Origin: Ehretia macrophylla
Lineage: Eukaryota > Streptophyta > Magnoliopsida > Boraginales > Ehretiaceae
Direction of reading: 5' to 3'
NCBI GenBank assembly: GCA_037974665.1
Contig: CM075781.1
Span: forward strand, 33,767,235 to 33,831,234
Length of the DNA: 64,000 nucleotides
Positions within the stretch are counted from its first letter, which is position 1, and each line of letters opens with the position of its first letter. The notes below the pieces were generated by a model that was given only the letters and a program-made list of their open reading frames with translations, had not been told where the DNA came from and ran no database searches. Made by a program: the position numbers and the translations under genes. Positions 21,833 to 32,218 of the stretch are shown here, piece by piece.

Positions 21833-22764
21833 TCAGCATGGAAAACCGCAATTGTAAGAGTCAATGATGGGAAACTACCTCCTCATCCCCAGATAATCCT
21901 TACCCACTCAGGTCCATTCACCAAAACTTTGAGAGACTTCGAAATTTGAATCTCCCGAGTCAATCAAAATGGAAATAACTTTCCGCTTCAAATAATCATA
22001 CCTTTCTTAGTGATCAGATCTAGGTAGCGAATTCAAAAAAAAAAAAAATCGATGGAGTTAAAACACAATATTAATTACTCTCCTATATGAGCATACATAT
22101 TTTTTTTAAAACTAAATTAGTCATATTTTATCTAATAATATATAAATACTTAATTTTGTTTTTAAAAAAAATAGATTTTTTTTATTGGCCAATAAGGACG
22201 GTATAGCCTGTGATAGGATCGGAAAAATCGTGCAACTATAAGATAATTCTTCATTTTTTTTTATTACCTTATCGTTTTAACGTACAGTTAGTATAAGGTC
22301 TAGCGATGCGGAGACTTTTCTTATTGGACCACTTGGCTGTCGTCATTGTAGTAGAATTAATATTTCTTAGTGACTATTTAACATTTCTTGCTGACTATTG
22401 AATTCAATATTTTATTTCTTGCATATACATTTAGTTATTTCATTTTACTCCAGCCATGTCCATTGGAGCCATTGAAAGTCAAACTTGTACCTGCTTGCAT
22501 TATTGATCCATTTCACGGGTTTCGCATACTGTAGGTGCTGGGCACATTCTAACATAGAGAGTCAAATTGGTTACAGTAAGCAAATCAGTCTCGTATCGGA
22601 TTGATAAGATTCAGATCATCTTTCTAAGCCTGCCTAACTTAATTGTGTGTGAACAATTAATCTTTACAAGTCGACCGATAGAAACCGTTTGTCAACCAGT
22701 AATCTTATCTTCAACGCCGTTTAAGCTCCCCAATTCAGTCGGTTGTCCACTGCCTTTCTTTCCC

Positions 22765-23541
22765 ATGCCCGAGATCACCTTATGGGTAGCAGCCTCCCAC
22801 AAGAAAGGCTTTATCTTCCTCCTTCAAGTTCTCGTATACCTTATTGGCCACACCATAGGTCAGCCATTATTCCATAACTGCGGAAACAATGGAAATTACA
22901 CACAGAATAGCGCATATCAGACAAACCTGAATGCTCTTCTTTCCTCCCTTTCCTCTAACGTTAGCATATATGGATTTTACAACGCTTCTGTTGGCGAAAA
23001 CTCTGATAGAGTCAATGCAATTGTGCTATGTAGAGGAGATGTTCAGCTTGATACATGTCGTACTTGTATCAATGACTTGACTGGTGTGCTCGTAGAAAGT
23101 TGTCCAAATCAGAAGGAAGAAATAGGAGTGCAGGATATTTGCATGTTAAGATACTCGAATAACTCCATAGTTGGAAAGATGACTACTGATCCTTCTTTCT
23201 CTCAGTCATATACTGAGGATGCAGTAAGCGTGAAGCAGTTTAATCAGGAGCTGACAACCCTGTTGGCCAGTCTACGAAATCAAGCTGCATATGCTGGATC
23301 TCATAGCAAATTGGCTGTGGGGGTGAGAAATGCACCTGATGATAAACAGATAATTTATGCACTAGTGCAATGCACCCCAGATTTGTCTGCGGACGATTGC
23401 AATCTTTGCCTCATTAATGGATCTACTCAAGGTATTCCTAGATGCTGTAACGGTAAGATAGGAGGGAGAATTGTTGGACCAAGCTGCAGTATTTCTTCAA
23501 TGATATTGGTTCAGAATCTGGAGAAACGCCCTTGGGTGAAG
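22765..23541 (+). pseudogene. CRK ectodomain exon, frameshifted, no kinase
   Basis: From ATG 22765 the frame encodes a likely signal peptide (GFIFLLQVLVYLIGHTIGQP, about 15-34) and two DUF26 domains (C89/C98/C101 with CRGDVQLDTCRTC; C203/C212/C215 with CTPDLSADDCNLC). After C241 a deletion of roughly 19 bp relative to the paralogue at 26580-27380 shifts the frame. The lost frame is still readable afterwards and ends in phase 1 at a GT donor (23542), as in the other CRKs. The actual frame runs on to a stop at 23583, giving 272 residues. No transmembrane or kinase exon is found before the next ectodomain at 26580. Most likely a pseudogene; a secreted DUF26-only protein remains possible, since such proteins (CRRSPs) exist. 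Confidence 0.8.
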
Positions 23542-24764
23542 GTTTGTTGTATTTTATGCGCTTATGCATATATAACAGCATAAGACTATATATTTTATCT
23601 AATTAGAGGAAAATAACAATTTATTTCCTACTGTTTCTTTTTTTTGTGTGTTTAATTTCCTTTTGTTTTTTGGAAAGGAGCAGTAGAAGAGATTGTATGT
23701 TGATTAAAAAAAAATTGGTTAAAAAAATTGTGATTGAACCATTACATTGTATATATGACCGTACATCCTAAACTCTCTTACTATATGAGAACACACTTAA
23801 CTTTGGGGTACTGGCTCTACAGGTATTGATTACAATACTATTATTGCGTAAGTCACTGTTCTTTTGGAATCCTCTTTGCCTTTGATGCTTGGGCGATTGA
23901 AGCACCATATATATTAGACCTGTTGATACTGTTTTCTTATTGATACTATTGATTTATTTTTTTATTTTTTTATTTTTTGCTAAGCATAGTGATATATTGT
24001 TCTCTATCGTATTGATTCCATTTTCCTATTGCTCCGAGTGACTGTTCTTCATCCATACTGTTGTTATTATTTGCTATTGATACTATCCCACTTTCACTTT
24101 CTTCAATTATTTTGCATCAAACACGTAGTTTTGTTGGTTTATCAATATTGTTGTTATTGTTTTATCATTGATACCGATGATACTGTTTTTCTTCGATCAA
24201 TATTGTTGTTATTGTTTCCTATTGATATTATTACACTTTCTGCTCTGTTAGTTATTTTGCATCAAATATGTGGAGTATTGGTCCTAAAATAAGAAATGTG
24301 TCTATACTTTTTTCTTTCTTTTGAATGCTAGTCTATATTGCATTATTGGGCATGAAATTGCATCACTTGGTACTTTAAATATATTTCTGCAACGGCCCCA
24401 TGTTATTTTCTAGAAATGTTCACTTATTGAGTTTTATAATTTTTGTTTTAAAACACTTTTATAGTTGAGGAAGTACTAATTTGTTTCGGGTCTTTGGGGT
24501 ACAAACGTTCATCTAAGGCAAGGACAATCTTAGAGACTCTTAGGTGGTGATTAATATGCTAGAATGGGTTGGCAATGAAATGTTATTTTTGACATTATTC
24601 TAATTTTTATGCTAGGTGTGAATTAATGACTTGACAATCTCATTATCTAGGTAATGCGATTTTCACGAATTTAGGAATAGCCATTCCACATAAAGCACAT
24701 GGAATTATCCTATTCCTATGTTATTAGGAATAAACTTATTTGTCAAATGATCAAAATATATACC
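23542..24764. other. Non-coding stretch after the ectodomain copy
   Basis: AT-rich with several TATTGATACTRTT-like words between 23930 and 24240, which form a loose internal repeat and explain an ORF at 24029-24292. From 24540 CTTAGGTGGTGATTAATATG resembles 27653 (CTTAGGTGGTGATTAGTAT), suggesting two ends or copies of a MITE-like family. No kinase exon is visible. Confidence 0.45.
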
Positions 24765-25330
24765 CTTTTGAAATATAACATATATATAATAGCAAAAGTC
24801 CATTATTATTATTATTATTATTAAAAATTAAATGACCAAAATGTCCTTTCAAACCATAATATGTGTAGAATGATAAAGTGGGCAATCATTATTATTATTT
24901 TTGTTATTATCGTCATTATTATTTATTGGTGTTAATATCATTTATATGATTTATGATTATTATCTATTATATTTTAGCATTATAATTTATTAGATGACCA
25001 TAATACCCTTTCAATATAAACACTTAGATAATAATAAAAGGAAAATATTTATTATTATCATTATTGATCAATGTTACTTGTAACATTATTACTAACAAAA
25101 ATATCCTTTCAAAACATAACATGCACATAATAATAAAAAAAGGACAATCCTTGTCATTATTATTGTTATTATTATTATTACAATGGATTGTCATTATTAT
25201 TATTATTCTAATATTATTATAATTATTCTTATTAATGTTATTATTATCTGCCAAATAATCAAAATGTTCATTCAATGCATAAATTAAAATATATAATAGA
25301 AAATGAAAATTATTATTATTACTATTATCA
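24765..25330. repeat. Imperfect tandem repeats rich in (TTA)n
   Basis: About five copies of a unit of 65-170 bp share a CCAAAATGTCCTTTCAAA-like core, an AATAATAAAA-like stretch and a run of ATT trinucleotides (starts near 24765, 24832, 24990, 25090, 25255). ORFs here are low-complexity artefacts. Confidence 0.65.
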
Positions 25331-25512
25331 AATATTAAATATTACTATTATTGATTATAATTATTATTGGACTATTTTGACTACTGTTTTATTGACTACT
25401 ACTCTAGTAAGCCGTATGACTTTTTTGTTGTATCGTTTTCGGTATAAATTCCGTAAGAATTACGAGTATTTCTGTTTGTTGGTTTACAGGCTTGTCAATT
25501 TAAAAAGACTTA

Positions 25513-25889
25513 GGCTCTATTTGGTTTAACTGTAAAATTTCACCTTTTGAGGTGTAGAGCTTTTGTTAGAAGTCCTGTTGAACAAAAGTCATTAACTGTT
25601 TGGCCTATTTTAAGCAACGTTGATCTTTTAAAAATTTTGAAGGTAATATCGGGCTTTATAAAATATAGAGAGATATATTTGAAAAAGAAAAATAGCTTCC
25701 AAAATTATGCAAAATTGATTTGCAAAAGCTTTTTTTAAAAACTCTAATTTGGAGCATCTCATTTTTTAGCTTTTTTTAGTTTCAACTTTTACCTAGAACC
25801 ACTTTAAAAAATAGGCAAAACAATTTAATTCGGCTTCTAAACTCACTGAAAATACTTTTGAGTGTCTAAAAATTAGACCAAACAAAGTC
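25513..25889. mobile_element. PIF/Harbinger (Tourist-like) MITE, copy 1
   Basis: Begins GGCTCTATTTGGT and ends ACCAAACAAAGTC, imperfect terminal inverted repeats, flanked by TTA on both sides (25510-25512 and 25890-25892), the Harbinger target duplication. The 377-bp interior matches 56265-56671 along its length (TAGAGCTTTTGTTAGAAGT is shared). It has no transposase. Confidence 0.9.
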
Positions 25890-26077
25890 TTAATCTCTTT
25901 AAGCTCACGACATTGGTAATCATGAGTATACCTTAACCAACTTAAAACTACATCTCAATGCCCACAATGTCCTTTCCCAGTCCCGTCCCATTCACCAAAT
26001 TTAGTCCTTCAAAAACCATTTATGTTTGTTTTTCTAAGATCTAAACCAATTTTATATCACAACAATATTAATGTACA

Positions 26078-26138
26078 CTTCATGGGTTAATCTCGGATCA
26101 TTCGCACTTAAAGCGAGAATCATACCACTAGACCAGAT
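26078..26138 (-). pseudogene. tRNA-Pro-like pseudogene or SINE head
   Basis: On the - strand, TGGTCTAGTGGTATGATTCT followed by CGCTTTAAGTGCGA reproduces the D arm and anticodon arm of a plant tRNA-Pro, but the loop reads TTTAAGT instead of TTTGGGT, the T arm is decayed and the acceptor stem does not pair. It is therefore not a functional tRNA; it may be a pseudogene or the head of a SINE. Confidence 0.6.
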
Positions 26139-26579
26139 GACTTGTAGCATTCTTTCCAAAACTTTGGTTGTTCTTCTATGTTGAAAGTAGTGCGAGACTT
26201 CGGAATGTAAATCCTCCAAGTCACTCAGTATGAAAAATTGAGTGTTGCTTTTCTGCTTTATAGAATTATACTTTTCTTAGTAATAGGATCGGAAAAATGG
26301 TGCAACGAAAATGATCCTTCATTTCTTTGATTAGCCTAATATGGTTCGTATTAGGTCTATCAATTTGATATTTCTAAATTCTTGTAGCACTTGACTGGCA
26401 TCAATCATGGTGTAATAAACAACACTTATTGAATATGATTCAAATCCTATAAGAACAAAAAAGAACATGATTCAATTTTTTCACACAGACTTTTCAACAT
26501 TTTATTGCATATTGAGGCATACATTTTACACCAACAAAAACTTGTACCACCATCATTATTTGCCCATTTCACTGACTGC

Positions 26580-27380
26580 GCTTACTGTATATATGTACTT
26601 AACATGGATTAACAAAAAGGGCTTTATTTTCCTCAAAAGTCTCATACATCTCTTTGGCCTCATCACAGGTCAGCCTCCATTGAAACTCTTCTGCATAAAA
26701 AGTGGTACTTACATGGAAAATAGCACATACCAGTAACCAGGCAAACGTGAATGCTTTTCTCGCCTCCCTTTCCTCTAATGTTAATAGATATGGATTTTAG
26801 AACGCTTCTGTTGGCCAAAACTTTGATAGAGTCAACGCAGTTGTGCTTTGTAGAGGAGATATTCAACTTGATACATGTCGTGCTTGTATCGATAACTCAA
26901 CTCGTGTGCTCGTAGAACGTTGTAAAAATAAAAGGGAAGCAATAGTATGGTATGATTATTGCATGGTAAGATACTCGAATAAATCCATAATTGGAATAAT
27001 GGCTACCGATGATCCTGGTTTCTCTATGCCGGATCTAGAAAATTCAACAAGTGTGAACCAGTTTAATCAGGAGCTGAAAACCCTGCTGGATAGCCTACGA
27101 GATCAAGCTGCATATGCTGGAACCTTTCGCAAATTCGCTACAGGAAAAAGAACTGTGCCTGGTTTTCAGACAATATATGCGCTAGAGCAATGCGTTCCAA
27201 ATTTGTCTTTGGAGGATTGCAGCGATTGTCTCAGTACAGCTGTTGAAGGTATTCCTGGATGTTGTGACGGGAAGAAAGGAGGGAGAGTTGTTGGACGAAG
27301 CTGCAATCTTCGTTATGAGACCTACCGCTTCTTCAACGAGACTACTTCATCAGAAGATGGACAATTGCCCCGGGCTGAAG
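26580..27380 (+). pseudogene. CRK ectodomain exon 1 of the split CRK pseudogene
   Basis: A signal-peptide-like stretch (KGFIFLKSLIHLFGLITGQP) leads into a first DUF26 domain broken by a 7-bp duplication (frame lost at about 26735) and a TAG near 26798. From 26843 the frame is open for 207 codons: CRGDIQLDTCRACIDNS, second domain CVPNLSLEDCSDC, then CNLRYETYRFFNE. It ends in phase 1 at a GT donor (27381). It is more complete at its 3' end than the copy at 22765, retaining the RYETY segment deleted there. The matching transmembrane/kinase exons are probably those at 47806-49594, 20.4 kb away, because the order, strand and splice phase fit. Confidence 0.85.
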
Positions 27381-28432
27381 GTTTGTTATATTTTAACCGC
27401 TTATGCATAGATTATAAATTTCGTCAAATTAGACAAAAGATAATAATTTTTTTCTTACGGCAATGAGAATTGACTAATTCTATGTATTTTGTTTGAAATG
27501 GTTAGTTCTAAATTTGGAGGAATTGGAAAACATAGAGAATGTGTTTCCCATGCATGTTTATTCTCTCATACCAAGTACGGGAGTCAAAATAGATTAAAAA
27601 ATGTCATTCTAATCAATCTCAACAATTTCAGCATACCAATCACTGTATATCTTAGGTGGTGATTAGTATATTGAAATGAATTTAGATAGGAAGAGAATTG
27701 AATAGAAATTGGAATAGCATAATCTTAGTAAATAATATTTTAGACTTGGTATGTTCTACCAATGAAGATAGGAATGAGTATTTTAATTCCAAGTTTATAT
27801 TTGGTAATCAATATATTAAAGTAGTACTAGAAATGATTTGTATACCGTTGGAATATACATTCATCCCACATCAAAAAATCATAATAATGAATGTAATAAT
27901 TTTAATCTATTATTATTGTTTATTAAGATAATTATTATTTATTAATATAATTTATGATTGTTATTATTACTTTTATTATTATGATTATTATTATTTTTTT
28001 TATTTTTATTTTCTTCGCTACGTAAAAAGGACTTCAAGTTTTCTATGGGCAAACAACATGACACCTCAATTACCAAAAAGCAAACAGCATAATACCTCCT
28101 TATCTTAGGCAAAAGTGCTAGTTACCCTAGTATAGTATGGTAACTAACTAATATCTCCTTATGATTTTAAAAGAGTTGCAAAACCCCCCCTCAAAATTTT
28201 GGTCTGTTTTAACAATGCATATTCCATATACATGTTGTAGATTCAATTGGTTGTAGAGTCCTCCTTAAATGTACACTTTTTTTGGATGTCATCCAAAAAA
28301 TCTGAGGCTTATGTAATTGCACATGGCCTCCATCCATTTCCTTTTTCCTTTTCCTCTTTGTTTTTCCTTTTCCTTTCCTCCAATTCTCCACTGGCTTTCT
28401 TTACCTTCTTGTCTTGGTACTTGCCATTAGAC
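27381..28432. other. Intron-like or intergenic AT-rich stretch
   Basis: No exon recognised. The 27653 region resembles 24540 (MITE-like). (ATT)n tracts lie at 27900-28010. If the split CRK was one gene, this is the start of its giant first intron. Confidence 0.45.
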
Positions 28433-28978
28433 CACCACCTCTTCCTTGTCCCTCTTTCCTTTCTCTTCTCTCTTTATAGATATGTACACACATTTATATA
28501 TGAAGTTAATCTATTTTTTTCCTCTAAATTCATTTATTGATAGGGTTTAATTCAATTTATCAAACTCTCTCTCTCTCTCTCTCTCTCTATACGTATATAT
28601 ATATACACGTATATATATATATATATATGTGTATATATATATAGAGCACCACCTCTTCCTTGTCCCTCTTTCCTTTCTCTTCTCTCTCTTTATACATGTA
28701 TATATATATATACACGTATATATATAGGTATATATATATATATACGTATATACACGTATATATATATACGTGTATATACGTGTATATATATATATACCTA
28801 TATATATACGTGTATATATATATAGAGCACCACCTCTTCCTTGTCCCTCTTTCCTTTCTCTTCTCTCTCTTTATATATATGTACACACACTTATATGTGA
28901 ATTTAATCTATTTTTTCCCTTTAAATTCATTTATTGATAGGGTTTAATTTAATTTGTTAGACTCTCTCTCTCTATATA
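28433..28978. repeat. Triplicated CT-rich unit with (TC)n and (TA)n tracts
   Basis: The word ACCACCTCTTCCTTGTCCCT followed by CTTTCCTTTCTCTTCTCTC occurs at about 28434, 28646 and 28828. The first and last copies also share ATTCATTTATTGATAGGGTT. (TC)n and (TA)n microsatellites separate them. This is a young local tandem duplication. The ORFs across it on both strands are artefacts. Confidence 0.85.
28704..28821. repeat. Near-perfect TA-rich palindrome of 118 bp
   Basis: Two arms of about 59 bp meet with no spacer near 28762/28763 (CACGTATATATATATACGTG at the centre); only one mismatch was noted. Because of the symmetry both strands encode the same Tyr/Ile-rich peptide. It could extrude as a cruciform. 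Confidence 0.85.
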
Positions 28979-29011
28979 TATATAGATATAGGCGAACCCG
29001 CATATTAGTTA

Positions 29012-29411
29012 TGAAGAATTTAATACATAATATAGATCTTCATAAACTGAATAGAATACTAACCTCGTAGTATGCGGAAGAGTTTGCAGGAATTAGCCAC
29101 GTTGGTTCTACCGTTAAACAACCGCGAATCGGAGTCCAAAATACATGTTCGATCTTGGACTATATAGCCACAACTTAGGAGCCTGATGTTTACACGCAGC
29201 AAACATGGTGAATTTGAGAGAGAGAAAGAACCATTGAAGAAGACTCACTGTCTTCTATGTTTCAAGAACTGATACATTCAATTCTTTTCTATTCTAATTA
29301 CCCTTATTAGAAATAGGATGAGAAGTTATTTCTATAACTTCCCGTGACCCATACAAACATGGGTCGGGCCGGGTCAACCTATATTGGGCGACCCAGATCC
29401 AAAATCCAACA
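29012..29411 (-). repeat. 3' LTR of the 15.7 kb copia element
   Basis: 400 bp; + strand TGAAGAATTTAA...AAATCCAACA. ATCTCCCACTC (the complement of the polypurine tract) follows at 29412. Confidence 0.9.
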
Positions 29412-30699
29412 TCTCCCACTCGCACAAGATGGGTAGACCCTTATCTACCGTTATCTCTCTTCATGACCTTGTCGGGAACTATCACCAAATTCATACGGGC
29501 AAATAAGTCATGCGAAACGCGAGCACACAACAAGTGGAAACTCAGACCATGCACCTGTTAAGGATGACATGGGAGCTACAGTCTTCAACAGAAGAAAATG
29601 TCTTGTTGTACCCTAGACCTATTTAAGTTCACATCAGTCAACACAAACCTTATCCCTCGTAGGCTATGTTTGACCTTTAAATCTCAAACATGTATTCATA
29701 GTTATATTCAATCACAAAAATTGTTCAATCACAAAGATTGTATAACTGGTCGACCAATGAACACATATAGCGCTAGATGCGAACAGTTTTCCCTTCGCTC
29801 AATATCCTCCTAAATCAAGTCAACCGCTTTTCCAAACATGTCCCATATGATCGAATCTAACGTGATCTTTAGATAACATACCAAAGTAGCTAACATTGAA
29901 CTTGACCAATTAGAATATGAGCGTAGGTCACTAAGGGTATCCCAAAGAAGCATTTAGTGCTTCAAGGACTCACACAGTGGTGAAGTAGGGATTCATTCAC
30001 CTACTTTCTTTTACGGTTGCAAAGCACACATGGTATGAAACATGTGTTACGGTATGACTTCCCTTAAAAATGGGCGTATGTCTTTACCTAAATCAAACAC
30101 CGTATAAATCTTGGTCTAGTTATCACTTAGAAACTAACCTGAATCCTCGAACTTAATACACCTAGTAATCGAGGTTTCACGTCTGGCTATAAACAAGTTA
30201 TACGGACTGTGGGAATCCATATCTACCTCATGTCAGTTTTTAATTATAACATATACAAATAAGAGGTCTCACCTTAATATTGTCATAGAAAGCAATTCTA
30301 AACCAATACTTAAGACGACGTATCTTATATAAGTATAGTATTTCCCGATGAATACTAATCAACTCATATCGTCACATCTCTGCACGCTCTCCCTGCGCCA
30401 GAGGCGATTGCTCGTGTGAGAGAGCCAATCTCATCAACCTGTCGACATATTTTTCGATGCCAATTTGTGCTAGCATACTCATACTTGATTTCTTCTAAAC
30501 TTATCACAAAGATAAGGCACTAAGCAAACGCATAAAGAAAATTTTGTTCACTATGAACTGGCATCAAATACTCACATGTATGAGGACATTAGTAATTACA
30601 CAACTTTATAGAACATCAATATCAAGTCCTACGCAATCCTAGAGATTCTACTGCAACAAATACATATCTTTAGATATGGGTTTATAGAGTGGGTCAACG

Positions 30700-31804
30700 T
30701 CATCTCATGCGTAGGTGAGTGTTCCACAATCTTTCTTTTTATGACACAAAGCCTTAATGTCTATGTACTAGGTTTTGCCATGAAATTTAGGATCCTTAAC
30801 ATAGGCCATGGCTAATTAGTAGACATAATAGATTGTCATTGCTCCTCTAGCAATTGACTCATCTCAAGTCCATGATAATCTCTCGAGTCATACTACTTTT
30901 TGCATAGTTGTTGAGCATGCCACACTGTTCAATTTCCACAGTTGACAATACTATGCATATTTGCTTCTTGCTATTCCACGAGGTAGTGACATTGATTAAC
31001 AAGTAAGCATGTCAAGAGGTAACTTTTATGCCCATCTGGGTCACCACCCAAGTTAGCATTTGTAGATCTCTTCTAATAAAGATCAACACATTAATGGCAT
31101 AGACCAAAAACTAAATTGTCTTTCAAATACCTCAAGATCCTTCAGACAACTCTCGAATGAGCTAGTCTAAAATTTTGATTGATAACGACATACCAATCCC
31201 ATGGCAAAAACGAATATCTAGCCACATACATACCACAATATATACTAGGCTTTTCATGGTGCTTAAATAAGGAACATTTTTATCTCATCAATCTATTCTG
31301 GCATTAGGGGACACATCCCTAGGCTTTCTCCCTCGGTTACAGGAGCATCTACAAGTTTGTAGACTTACGCGTAGAGTCATTCAAGAACTTGCTTAACATA
31401 TGACCTTTGTAACAAAACAAGAATCTTAGATTGACCCCTTTAAATCTTGACTCTAAACACACAAGCTACTCTACCAATGTCCTTTATCCTACAAAGTTGA
31501 GGACAACCAATCACTTCCTAATAATGATTATATACTCCTTGTCATTTCTAATCAACAATATATCATCCATCTAGAGAGATAGAATCACATATCTATTCTC
31601 AAATCAATTGACATATACACAGATGCTTTATTGAACCATTTGAAGATCATACAAAATGAATTCTTCTTGCATTTCTCCACTAAGAAAACATTACCTTTAC
31701 ATCCACTTGATGTAAATCACCTTTACATTCACCTGATGTAATTTGAGGTTTAATTGGGTGACATGATCAGAAATAGGTGAATTGAGACAAACCTAACAAT
31801 GAAA
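30700..31804 (-). pseudogene. Copia RT/RNase H remnant (15.7 kb element)
   Basis: Broken - strand frames with an RT active-site relic MDDILLIRNDKEYI at about 31530-31575 (YVDD reduced to MDD after a stop) and further decayed RNase H toward 30700. No frame longer than about 60 codons. The rest of RT lies beyond the CACTA insert, from 39383 on. Bases 29412-30699 are also decayed element sequence with nothing more specific visible. Confidence 0.6.
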
Positions 31805-32218
31805 CACTACAAGAAAACAACGCTCGGATGACGGAATTGGGCGACGAATTTTTTTCGTAGTAAATTGGCTACTGCAAGGCTACGGATTTGCTACAGAAAA
31901 AAATTCCGTAGCCCAGCAGTAGTCAACTTACCCCCCGTTGAAATGGCGACAAAACTTTGCTACGGATTAGCTACGGACAATAATTTTAATTAATAAAAAA
32001 ATAAAAAAAATAATATTCCGTAGCCTAGTCATGGAAAATTTGCTATGGACTAGCTATGACTTATTTAATTAACTTGGCAAAAAAATTCATAAAAAAGTAT
32101 GTAGCCATGCAGTGGCCAATAGCCATGGATTGGTTACGGACTATATATATTATTCAAAAAATGTTTTAAAAAAATAAATACGGATATTTTAATTAAATAG
32201 GAAAAAAAAACCAAATCC

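Noticed and set aside
22567..22764. Extended N-terminus of the CRK ectodomain at 22765
   Set aside because: The upstream part has no signal-peptide character and no CRK similarity; the ATG at 22765 directly precedes the hydrophobic leader.
25024..25529. Asn/Ile-rich and Tyr-rich frames on both strands
   Set aside because: Products of (TTA)n/(ATT)n tandem repeats.
28587..28947. Tyr/Ile-rich ORFs on both strands
   Set aside because: They are translations of a TA palindrome; the same peptide appears on both strands because of symmetry.
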